A stretch of DNA of 64,000 nucleotides from Strix aluco. Taxonomy: Eukaryota; Chordata; Aves; Strigiformes; Strigidae. A program made the position numbers and the translations under genes. The DNA lies in assembly GCF_031877795.1 (NCBI RefSeq), contig NC_133943.1, positions 10,161,001-10,225,000 on the forward strand, read 5' to 3'. Under the pieces are notes generated by a model. That model was not told where the DNA came from. It saw only the letters and a list, made by a program, of their open reading frames with translations, and did not search any database. Within the stretch, counting starts at the first letter, position 1; the number at the start of each line of letters is the position of its first letter. Of this stretch, positions 32,401 to 41,829 are shown one piece after another.

Positions 32401-33809
32401 ATCAGTGGCTTCAAACACAAGAACCAGTAAGTAATGTTCTTGTCTAAGTGTGTTTCCAGCCTCACTGTTCAAATCGATGGCTTAAATATAACTTTAAATG
32501 CAGTTTTGAATGCGTATTTCCAGCTGAGTTGCAAGCAGAACAGCAGGGTTTGAGCAGCCTTGCGCTGTTTGTCCTGAAGCCGATTCACTTTGGCAGCTCC
32601 CTCTGCAGCCAACTCTGGGATGCTGCTCAAGTACAAGTGCCCTGCGGTTGCTTTTGGTTCTTGATCAGTTTGGACCTTTGCAGTGAGCATATCAAGCCTG
32701 ACCCCCATTAAACACTGTTTCCGTAACAACTGAGATTTTAATTTAATTAAAGACTGGCCCAGTGGAGATCTGCTTGCCATTCTAATCTCTCTCGGGGTTG
32801 CTTGTCTTAAAATTTGACATGTAGTCATCACACTCCAGGAACCTAGACTGGTGAGTTAAATAATGGCATCCCCTGCATATATTATCCAAAAAAAATTAGG
32901 CTGCCAGATGATTAATACCAAAAATACTTGTTCTGGACACTGTCAAAGTTCAGATCTCTAATTTCAAAGCTTTCGCTAAAAGAGACTCAGTAATGAGCCT
33001 GGGTTGGTTAGAGAGCTTCTTAAAAGAAAGAGGTATGAGGACACCCTACCTCAAGTGAGGACAGACTCCTAGCCAAATTTCCCAGAGAGGACAGGAGGAA
33101 AACTAGGATCTCTATTTGCCTGTCTGTGGAATAGCAGCTCCATGGTCCTTTGGCTCTCTGAAGTTCTTGGTTGGAAGACACGTGCTCCGACTGTCATTTC
33201 AGGAAAGTTTTAGCTCTTGAACGGCACAACCAGATCAGTGAACAGCAAGAATCCTGTTCTAGATAGATAACACTGAGGATGTTCCCAGCACACACGCGTA
33301 AGTGTTCCCTTTAAGGACATGGATGTTGTCCGAGGTTTTGCAGCCACACAACTCCCTTTCAGAAAGCTGCTTCTGGATTCAGCCATTCAGTCCTGTTCCA
33401 GGCCAGCTTCTGCAGTCAGAGGACAGCCAGGATACTTGCTTTGTAATGGAAGCTCTTTTAACAGTCCTTGAGCTGTGCAGTCGCTAATTCTGCCACGCTA
33501 AAGGTGTCTGTTTACACACACACACGGAGGGCAAGGATGCACTTGGAAGCTTTTCTGGCAGATTGTTGACTTGGCTGCAGTAGGCTGTTGCTCCGCTGAC
33601 AGCCATGCCTGCTGAGCAGTGATTGCAGCTGGCAGATTTCAGAGCACTTCTGACATTGTCTCCTTTTTTCCCTTCTCTTCCTCTCGCTCCCTTCGATGTC
33701 CAGGATGCCAGGAGCAGTGCCGGTTGTCGGACCGTTCCCGCCACAGCAGTATGTCCGGGAAGAGTCAACTGCCCCAGGAGGCTACAGTTATTTCAGCCAA
33801 GACTTCTAG
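26353..33809 (+). CDS. ZNF346: ZNF346 (JAZ), dsRNA-binding zinc-finger protein, complete
   Basis: Gene-level entry. Seven coding exons join in phase: 26353-26413, 26540-26643, 26716-26811, 27849-27999, 29577-29816, 32333-32426 and 33704-33809. They total 852 nt, 283 aa plus stop. Four C2H2 fingers, all C-x2-C-x12-H-x5-H and widely spaced, have zinc ligands C37/C40/H53/H59, C103/C106/H119/H125, C170/C173/H186/H192 and C224/C227/H240/H246. JAZ uses such fingers to bind double-stranded RNA and RNA-DNA hybrids; it is nuclear and nucleolar and works with exportin-5. Human ZNF346 has 294 residues. Here the N-terminus before finger 1 is about 35 residues shorter, and the tail after finger 4 ends differently, in [10 protein letters not shown]. 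The ATG has G at -3 and +4. Confidence 0.95.
26540..26643 (+). CDS. ZNF346: ZNF346 exon 2, most of zinc finger 1
   Basis: Acceptor ctcccgcag, donor CAG|gtaggg, phase 1 to phase 0. Encodes [16 protein letters not shown] and then [19 protein letters not shown], holding both Cys and the first His of finger 1. Nearly identical to human [19 protein letters not shown]. Confidence 0.95.
26716..26811 (+). CDS. ZNF346: ZNF346 exon 3
   Basis: 32 codons in phase 0. Acceptor ttttctccag, donor CAG|gtgaga. Encodes [19 protein letters not shown], which supplies the last His of finger 1 and the long basic linker typical of JAZ. Confidence 0.95.
26812..27848 (+). other. ZNF346 intron 3, ending in a CR1 3' end
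   Basis: About 1 kb. The last ~70 bases are a CR1 terminal fragment that abuts the acceptor (listed separately). Nothing else recognised. Confidence 0.75.
27781..27841 (+). mobile_element. CR1 retrotransposon 3'-end fragment
   Basis: The stretch reads aaggttggacgaggtgaccc, acagaggtccctgccaacct, cagccgctctgcggttctgtg. This is the standard end of an avian CR1 LINE: the GGTTGGAC..GATGACC / AGGTCCC..CCAACC inverted hairpin, then a degenerate form of the (ATTCTATG) tail. Only the extreme 3' end is present, as in most bird CR1 copies truncated at the 5' end. It ends 7 bases before ZNF346 exon 4. Confidence 0.85.
27849..27999 (+). CDS. ZNF346: ZNF346 exon 4, zinc finger 2
   Basis: Acceptor ctgtgtgcacag, donor GAAG|gtatga, phase 0 to phase 1. 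It encodes a Glu/Asp/Lys linker and then [20 protein letters not shown] with GKTH, a complete finger 2 almost identical to human. Its polypyrimidine tract is built from the tail of the adjacent CR1. Confidence 0.95.
28000..29576 (+). other. ZNF346 intron 4
   Basis: 1.6 kb without recognised features; an ORF at 28762-29148 has no family resemblance. Confidence 0.65.
29577..29816 (+). CDS. ZNF346: ZNF346 exon 5, zinc finger 3
   Basis: Acceptor caccctacag, donor ATGG|gtgagt, phase 1 to phase 1. A Pro/Thr/Ser-rich linker precedes [20 protein letters not shown] with [14 protein letters not shown], a complete finger 3 close to human. Confidence 0.95.
29817..32332 (+). other. ZNF346 intron 5
   Basis: 2.5 kb. 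It has an A-run at about 30358-30373 and a T-run at about 31731-31741. No gene or clear repeat recognised. Confidence 0.65.
32333..32426 (+). CDS. ZNF346: ZNF346 exon 6, zinc finger 4
   Basis: Acceptor gtctgtttcag, donor CCA|gtaagt, phase 1 to phase 2. Encodes [20 protein letters not shown] with [11 protein letters not shown], matching human finger 4. Confidence 0.95.
32427..33703 (+). other. ZNF346 intron 6
   Basis: 1.3 kb. Nothing recognised apart from a short CA tract near 33515-33526. Confidence 0.65.
33704..33809 (+). CDS. ZNF346: ZNF346 exon 7, C-terminal tail and stop
   Basis: Acceptor cgatgtccag; phase 2 entry completes Gln. Encodes a Pro/Gln-rich tail ([20 protein letters not shown]) ending [10 protein letters not shown] and TAG at 33807-33809. 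Middle residues resemble the human tail, but the aromatic end has no human counterpart that I recall. Confidence 0.85.
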
Positions 33810-34830
33810 AGCAAGTTGCAGCACTGTTCTTGGAGTTGTTGGTGGCCCAAGAACGCACATCCTTTGCCAGCCCACAATGGTTTCATTATCCCTCTGGATA
33901 AGCAAAGCCCTACCCTCCTGTATGCACCCGTTGAGCAGAACGGGGACTGAATCTGTCAGAAAAAGGATCCAGCTGGAAGAGACTTGCTAGACAGCAAATA
34001 CTTCACTCCCTTAGAGTAGTTTTCATTGTGTAATTGCTTCCTGTGAAGGTGGGTGCGGTGTGAGAGGAAGTGTGTATCTGGTATAAGGAGGGTTTGGCAA
34101 CAGGCTGGTAGTGGCCACCTCCTCCCTCACCAGAGCAAATAATGGATTCCTGCACCTGGAGGGCCAGCATCCATGCTCGGAGGTGGTTTTTGCTGGAGGA
34201 GAGCTCCTAGACCATAGCGAGCAGTGCTTATGCAGCGTGGATGGGGCACAGTGCAGGTTGCCTGGCTTTGTACAGGCCTGAAATAGGAAATAGAGCGTGG
34301 CATCTCTTTCCATGCCTCCTCCGGTCAGGTTTGTGTGCAGAATTTCATGAGCCACCAATTGCCATCAGAGCCTTTCGCAGTACCGCAGCCGTTGGTTCTG
34401 GAGCTGGGTTGTTTGGGTCTGTCTTAAAAACTATTTACAACTTCTGGTGTGCAAACCGCTGCTGGTGGGAGCGGAGGGCTGTGAGAGGGGTTAGAGCTTC
34501 TGGCTCTCCTCAGCCCTCTGCTCTGAGGATTTCCATGTGGAAGGAAGTAACTGTTTAGCCTGGTTTCCTATGGAAACAGGTGTACGTGATCATTCACCGT
34601 GTGTGTCTTTACCCCCTGTGACTTAAACCAATCTCAGCCAAACTTGGCAGCGGTGGAGATCTCCAAGATCTGAACGCAATCAGCAGAGGAAGGTAGAGCG
34701 GGTGAGTTCATCTCTAATTCTGGCAGGGTCTGCGTGGAAGTGCAGCGTTTTCCCTACTGCCACCAAAATACTCTTGGGGAACGAGGGTTTTAAGGGAAAA
34801 GAGAGGAAATAAATCTAGATGCAGCAGAAA
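33810..34830 (+). other. ZNF346: ZNF346 3' UTR with candidate polyadenylation signal
   Basis: The first canonical AATAAA after the stop codon that I noticed is at 34808-34813, about 1 kb downstream. The 3' UTR end is therefore placed near 34830; this is inferred only from the hexamer. Confidence 0.4.
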
Positions 34831-37800
34831 ATTGTAGTATGACTTGATCAAATCATTAGCTGACTAAAAAGCTACAGATCCTTTGGAAATCTGCCTTCGT
34901 TATTCCGTCATTAGCCACTACTTGCCCAACCCCTCCCTTCAAAGTTCTTACGCATTTGTACCATCCTGGAAAATGGATGTTCTATATTTCAAACCCAGAA
35001 ATTAAGACTGATGGTCTCTTCGTGGTGCTAATGTACTAGATCTGTTAGAAAAGGCCCCGGAAGGAAGGGCCAGCGTCTGAGACGGCTGTGCATTTTGGAT
35101 GAGATCTTTAGATGTTTTGCCTTAAGCTAAGGCATTGCCTGTTCTCTGCTAGCCCACCGCAAGAGCCCTGTGCGTTGGGCTGGCCTCATGTTTGGCACCA
35201 GTGCTCTGAGTCAGGCACCCCGTGGCTTTGTCCCAGCGTCAGTGCCTCCGTGGAGCTGAGACTTTGCTAGTCCATAGCAAACGTCCTGCTGTTTTTCTTC
35301 CACGGGGCAGAAGGACACGAATGTGGCTCCTCTGAGGACTACCCTGGCCCGTGGGGCTCCGTGGGGCTGGCAGGAACGTGGGTGACGGCCGCGGGCACGC
35401 CATGCTGCCAGCGTGGGCTGAGCCAAGCTGCTGCCTCCCATTGCATGGCCCTGGCAGCTGCTGGAGGGCACTCTGGGGCCCTTGACTCTCAGCGTTGTGT
35501 GCCAGGGGAGCAGCTGACGCCTTCGCGGGGCTGAGAGCCAGGCTGTAGAGGCACTTCCAAAATCCAGTGTGTGCGCTGGTCAGGTTAAGCAAGGAGAGAG
35601 AGAGCTGGTTGCTAATCTCAGTGCTTGGAGTGAGTGCCTTCCCTTCCCCACTCCAGGCTGTGCATGAGCTTTGTTTTTCTTCACCCTGTGCAGAATCCAC
35701 CATCTTCCCCTAGGACAGGCTCCTGCTGGTCTGGGTTCGCCTTCCTAACGTTTTCCAGTCTTGCTCCACTGCTGAGGTCTGACCTTAGTCTCCTGCTACT
35801 GAGGGAGTCCTTTTAAACCTTGCGAGCTGATCAATGAGCAGAAAATTGCGATGAACTGAAGGAAGCATTGTGCGTCTGATAGCCCTGGGTGGCCTCCAAC
35901 TCCGATCTCTGCCGCTTAGCTCTCGTCCCGCTGTGCCAGGGCAGGTGCCCGCTAGATGTGCTGTGCATCGACACCAAGAGGGATCCATTTCCAGCACTGC
36001 CCAGTCTGGTGTGTCACTCCTGTCTGTGTACTGACAGTTTTGCCTTCCCCTGTACACAGTGTTTATGTATCTGCTGTTTCCCTAAGGTGAAGCTCTCCAA
36101 ATAGAGTGTTTATTACTACTTTTGGGTGCTGTGTCTCTGCTAGAGCCCTTCCTGGGATTTTGCCATACTTCAAAGCAAGGAACAGAATGCAGACACCTTT
36201 GAAATATTTGGGAGGGGTGGGAGGCTTGTGTTGCCGTCTGCCCTCCCCGAGGCCCTGCTCTCCTCCCATGGCACCCTGAGGTCCAGACAGAGCCTTCAGA
36301 CCCTTCCTCTGTGCTGCTCTGGCAAGCCAGCGAGGCCTTGGGCACACCGCAGTCACCGAGGGGAAGATGGGACAATCTGGGCTGGGAGGCTGCTGGCACT
36401 TGTGTGAACTGTTGTGCAGCTTGTGCCGAAAACCTCTGTGACTGCCGCAGGACGCTGGGCTGTTCCCTGGCACTGCCGTGGCAGCACAGGAGTGGCATCG
36501 CGGCAGGGGTGCTCTGCTGCTGTCCGCTGAGGCGGGCTGGGGTGCCCAGTGCCGGCTGTCCTGCTCCTCCGTGGGCAGGGCTGCGGCGGAGTGCAGGGGA
36601 CCCGCGTCTCTGGGCGCGGTGCAGGGCCTTGTGCTGGCACCGAGGGTGGCACTGCCATTGGCCATGTGGGTAGTGCTGGGGGGGACGGGCTGTGTCCGCC
36701 TCCCGTGGTGCACAGCTCTGCCAGGGCAGCGTCCCTGCTGCTGCCAGCCTGTCCCTCGCTGACCCCTTCCCCTCCTCGCAGCAGGGCTGTGGCGTCTTTG
36801 GCAGCTCCCAGCCCTTCCATGGGTGCAGGCGCTCCCCGGGGCAGGTGCAGGGAGGCAGCGGTGGCGGCCGGGGGGCTGCTGTACCCCTGGCACGTCCCCT
36901 TCCCCAGCAGCAGCCGTGCCAGGACAGCCACAACCAGGTGGCCCTGCCAGCTGTGCTGGGAGTTGCAGTGCCCATGGCAGGTCCAAGCACGGACCAGGTG
37001 AGTGCCGAAATCACCGGTGTCCCTGCTCTGCTGGTTGCCTGTCCTGTTGCTGGTCTCCCCCCACGGGCCCCAGCACCCATGGGCACCCCCAGGCGTGACA
37101 GGAGGGGAGCTGGAGCCTGGCTCCACCAGAGCCACCCACATGCCAGGGGAGGCAGAGGACAAGGGGTTGGCCCTCGTCCCCGGGTTGCTCCCCAGTGCCG
37201 GCGTGCTGCCAGACCAATGCCCCTGCCCAGCTGTGGCCAGGGCTGCCCAGTCCTGCTCCTCCCCGCCGGGGCCTCTGCGGGCAGCACCTCGCCGGGCCGG
37301 GGCTCTGGCAGCCTGCGCCGGGCCGAGCCCCAGCACCTTCCGGGCTGGCAGGCGCAGCGCAGGGCACGGAGCCACCCGCCAGCCACGTCCCCCACGGAAG
37401 CGCCGCCGTCCCCTGCCCGTGCCGCAGCCAGCTCCGTGGAGCCTGCCCGTCTGCTCCTCCGGCAGCGCGTGGGGCTGGGCCCCGGGTCCCCCCCTCAGCC
37501 GGGGGGAGCGCAGCCCCGGCCGCAGCCCCGACCGCTGCCATCCCTCGTGGCCCCGCTGGCTCCAGCGAGTAAATCAGGTGCAGATGTCGAGGCAGGGCCG
37601 GGTGCCTGCTTGCGATTAGGGGCTGGGAGCATCGGGGTGGCCCCGCTCCTCTCTTGCAGCCCCTGCCGTGGCCACACCACTCCCGGGAGGAGCCCCCAGT
37701 GCCCCACAATGGGACAGGGCTGGCGGGCAAAGCTGCTTGCTCAGGTCCCACACGGGCACTGTGGTGTCCAGCCCAGTGCGTGGCGTGGGCCGTGTCCCCA

Positions 37801-40800
37801 AGGGGAGCGGTGCCCATCCTGGCCCCGTGCACCCCATTCCCTGTGCCAGCTGCAGCCCCAGTGCCAGCCAGGACAGGCAGGGGCGGCTGGGCTGCCTGTT
37901 CTGTGCTGCTGGGCTGGCCCCAGCCCCACGTGCTCCCAGCTCGGCCCTCGGCACCCCAATCTGTGGGTGCTCCTGTGCCGCACTGGGGGCTTGGCCTAAC
38001 CTCGGGGCACCAGTGTCCCTGTCCTGCAGCCCCCACGCCGGGCCCCATGTTCTCCATTCCCCAGAGGGAGCAGCAGGTTCATGTTTGCCAAGTTCTGCCT
38101 GGTTAAACCTTAACCAGGCCGGATTGCTCCATCGGTCCCTCCCTGATGGAGATAAGGATGGGCAGGCGAGACTGGGGCCTGGCTGGGAGCGCTGCCCTAA
38201 GCCCAGCTGATCGCCTCCAGCGCAGGATCCAGCCCCTACGGAGTGTCCTGCCCAGCATGGGATGGGCTGTCTGCCCCTCCAGCTCAGCCCCTGCCCACCT
38301 CTGCAGGTCCCTGCTGATACGAGGGCAGTGCGTTGTGGCCAGGGCTGGAAGCCACTGTGCATCAAGGCCAGCAGGGCTGGATGGGGCCAGGAGGCCTTGT
38401 GCCGGGCCAGCCCAGGACCCCCAAGCTTTGGGGTTGGCCCGCTCCCTCGGTGCCGAGGGGTTCACATCGCCCCAGCACACGGCATCAGCCTGATGGGCCT
38501 CAGCCCCCGGACCCCGTGCACGTACGGGCCGCTGGGAGCCGGGGAGCCTGCGCCCCGAACAACAGCCGTTCAGGGGAGGCCAAGAGAAACTTCCAGGAGG
38601 GAAGAGCCCCCCGGGCTCCGGCCCCCCCAGGAGCCACCGTGCCGCGCGCACTCGCTCTGGCCGCAGGTGCCACCGCAGCGGGAGCAGCGGCGAGCGCTGG
38701 GGCCAGGCACAAGGGGCGGCTGTGTTCCCGCAGCCCCGGCTGCCTTCCAAGAGCAATATTGTTGGCACCAGGCAGGCTCCCTGCGCCGGCAGCGCATACA
38801 CGGGCCTTTCATGAGGGGAGCGGGGATGATTTACTGCCTGGGGGAAGGGGCAGGGGCGGGAGGATGGAGCCCCGGCGTGCCGGCCCCGGCGCCCAGCCTC
38901 TCATGCGTGCTCGCTGCCGCAGGGCCCTGCACACGTGAGCAAGGTTGTGGGTCTGGCTGGGGGGTCACTTCTCGCTCGGGCATGGGGCAGAGCGGTCCCC
39001 CTGACCCATCTGCATCGTGCCAGCCCCCTTGCTGCCCCGTCTGCAGGGCCCTGGGGCTGCGCTCCCTCCCTGGGCACCCCACTGCGACTGCGCTCCCGCC
39101 CTCTGTGGCTCAGTGGCCGGAGGGCTACGTGCCCCTTGCAGCGCACGTGGGAGCGGCTGGGGGGGACAGGGGCAGCAAAGGAGGGTGCTGGAGGGGTGCA
39201 CCCACAGCGCAGGGCGCCGACGCTGGCACAATCCCCCCTTGTTGAGCTGCTGGCGTGGCGGAGGCCATGGTGGTGCTGCCGGCAGCGGGCGGCAGGCGGT
39301 GGGGCTGCGCTGCCGTGAAGGGCTTTTTGTTTGCCATCAGTTGCTGTTATAAATCAAGGCAGGCGGCCCAGCCCAGCGCTGCCCCCACGGCAGGGAGGGA
39401 ACCAGCTCCCAGCCTGCGCCTGGCATCGCTCTGGCCCGGCAGCGACGCTCGGCGTGACGCGGGGTGAAGAGCCAGCGTTGGTCCCCTCCCGGCACCGTAC
39501 CCAGCAGTGGGGGACCTGGCTGGGATATGAGGGGGTTTCTCCATGCCCATCCCAGGCTGTGGCTCCCACAGGCTCCCCCAAGTCTCAGCTCTTCCCCAGC
39601 GATCCCAGCACTGGGAACCACCCCTTCTCTCTGGTTTTAATTTGGTTTCGGTTCGAATCAAGCTGAACCCAACATTTTTTCTGTGCTTCCGGCACGCTGC
39701 AAGCTCTGCAGGGGCGGCTGCTGCTCCGTGAAATTGATGTTCTCGTCCGCTTCACGCGCCGGCAGGAATGAACAGCTGCCAGGGGCTGCCAGCCCTGGGG
39801 ACTGCTCTGTGTGCCCCTGCCCCCCAGGGGGGGCCCAGCACCCCAGGGTGGGGACCAGCACCCCAGGTGGGAACCAGCATGTGGTGGACGGCGCTGTGGG
39901 AAATCGTAGCACCAACCAGCCCTCGTAGTGAAACTGTGTCATGCTGGAAGTGAGTGGTTTCACGCACTGGAGCAGCATGGACAAGGCTGTGCCCTGCTGG
40001 CGTGGTCCTACGGGGTGGGGGGTGACAGTGACAGCCCTACCCCTCTCACGCAGCCACAGGATCCATGCCGAGCATGGGCAAGGCTGCATGCGGGGCTCAC
40101 CACGGCCCCGGGGGGGTCTTGCAAAGCAGAAAGACAATGAAGCAGTCAGCGATGCAGCGAGGGAGAGCAGCTCTGGGGCCGGATCCTGACCGTGTGCTGG
40201 GGACACCCTCTGTCCCCTCTTACTGGCAGCGGGATGCGCAGGGGCAGGTGTGCCTGGGGAGCGTGCTGGCTCAGAGGGTCTGAGGCTGGGCTTCCTCCAG
40301 GGCCCAGAGGTCCTGTGCGGGCAGGCAGGCAGGCAGCGGGGCCTGGGCACGGTGGGGTCTGCCCACCCCGGTGCAGGCAGCAGCATGGGGAAAGCGAAGG
40401 CGAAGTGTTTATGGGTCGGATTAGGGCCACTCCGACGCTGGCTCGCAGCCTCGCGGTGTTTTATGACGCTCCGTTATGGGCTCCTAATGAGGGTCACAGC
40501 CGCTTTATGGCACCGGCAGCGATAACCCTGCAACTAATTGCAGCACAACTAGCGAGCGGGCTGCCGGGCACCCAGCAACACACAGCACCCAGCCCGGGCC
40601 AGGGACACCCAACGGCGTGGGTGCTGCTGCCGTGGGGCCCTCGGCGTCCCCGGGGTCGGGGTGCTCCCAGCAGTCGGGCTGCCACAGAGGGGAGAAGAGG
40701 GGGGCAGAGGCGGCCTTGCCCCCCCCCGCCCGATGTACGACTCCGGGCGTGGGGGCTCAACATGTGGGGTCTGCCTGGGGGGCGGCAGAAGGGAGCAGCC

Positions 40801-40840
40801 GCGGGTGCCCCGCAGCCCCACGCGTTCTCCACCCGCGGAA
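34831..40840. other. Intergenic region between ZNF346 and FGFR4
   Basis: GC content climbs sharply after about 35.2 kb. Long open frames occur on both strands and in several frames at once (for example 36082-37395 minus and 36692-37999 plus). That is expected where stop codons are rare, and none resembles a known protein or shows splice structure. A short imperfect direct repeat (agcaccccagg-type units) lies near 39835-39870. No gene called. Confidence 0.6.
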
Positions 40841-40849
40841 CGATGCTGC

Positions 40850-41350
40850 GGGGCCGGGACGGGGGGGTGCCCGGGGGCCGCCCCTCGCTGCTGGCGGGGC
40901 CCGGGAGGGCCGGGGCCGCCCCCGCCAAGCTCGGCGGCGGGTCGGTTTGCAAAGGAGCCGGCGTCCGGCGGAGCGGGGCCGGTTGCAGCAGCCGCAGCTC
41001 GGGGCCGGTCCCCCCCCCCCCCCCCCCCCCCGCGCTTCCCGCCCCTTCTCCCCCCCCGCCCCAGCGCTCCGGGCGGGGCGGGCGGCGCCGCTGTAACCCG
41101 AGCGCGCCCCTACAAAGTGCCCGCGCCCGCCGCCGCGGCGGCAGAGCGGGGCCGGAGCGATCCCGGAGCCGTCCCCAGCCCGGAGCCGTCCCCAGCCCTG
41201 CCCGCCATGGGGCCGCGGTGCGGGGCGCGGCGGCGCTGAGCCCGCCGGCCCCCGGACTTTGCCCGGGCCCTCCCCGCGCTGCGCGGGCGACTCCGCCGAG
41301 GGAGCCCCGTCACCGCCGGTAAAACCACGATCCTCTCCCTCGGGACACTC
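40850..41350 (+). promoter_or_regulatory. FGFR4: FGFR4 promoter CpG island
   Basis: A TATA-less, CpG-dense block with GC boxes (gggcggggcggg near 41074-41085), a 22-base poly-C tract at 41010-41031 and a tandem cggagccgtccccagcc duplication near 41164-41197. It lies just upstream of the inferred noncoding exon 1. Placement of the start site is inference. Confidence 0.6.
41110..41318 (+). other. FGFR4: Putative FGFR4 noncoding exon 1 with a short upstream ORF
   Basis: A consensus-like donor (GCCG|gtaaaa) at 41319 precedes the start-codon exon, whose acceptor at 41722-41723 implies an upstream exon. The 5' edge is arbitrary. Inside is a 10-codon ORF at 41207-41239 (MGPRCGARRR) in optimal Kozak context (gccATGg). 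Confidence 0.45.
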
Positions 41351-41723
41351 CTCCCCCCCACACCCCCCCGGGACCCCCCTCCCTGGGATCCCCCTCACCC
41401 CGGGACCCCCCAGCGCCCCCCGCCCCGTGCCCGTTTAACCTCTCCCAGCGCCCTGGCCAGGCTGCGGCTGGCTGGAGGGGTCGGTCCCTGCACCCACCCG
41501 GGGTCCGTGTCCCCCCCCCCCACCCCCCGAGGGAGCGGGCTGGAAGGGCTCTCACCCTGCCCACGGCTCCCCCCCGTGCCATGCGCACCCCCCCGCACCT
41601 CGGCGTGCCCCGGGACCCCGCATCGCTCCCCCAGGGACCAGCCCCCCCCTCCCCTGCCTGGCCAGGGCAGCGCGTGGGAGGGGGCTGCCTCACCCCCTCA
41701 CCCTGGCCCTGCCTGTCCCGCAG
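41319..41723 (+). other. FGFR4 intron 1 (5' UTR)
   Basis: About 400 bp, very C-rich, with long C-runs near 41511-41528. Acceptor ctgtcccgcag. Nothing else seen. Confidence 0.5.
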
Positions 41724-41756
41724 GGTGGGAACCGCCGCGCCGGAGGGGTCTGGAAG

Positions 41757-41829
41757 ATGCGGCCCCTCTTGCAGGTCCTGGTGGGGCTGGTGGTGGCGGC
41801 CGCTGCCCAGGGCAGGGCGATGGAGCCAG
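41757..41829 (+). CDS. FGFR4: FGFR4 coding exon 1, signal peptide
   Basis: ATG at 41757 in the exon that begins at 41724 after ctgtcccgcag. Encodes [19 protein letters not shown] and then RAMEP: a short basic start, hydrophobic core and small residues, a classical signal peptide. Donor CCAG|gtacgg, phase 1. Confidence 0.93.

Noticed and set aside
36063-38365. Long ORFs on both strands between ZNF346 and FGFR4
   Set aside because: Same reasoning: GC-rich DNA with rare stops and no recognisable domain. A brief look for C2H2, kinase or Ig signatures found none.
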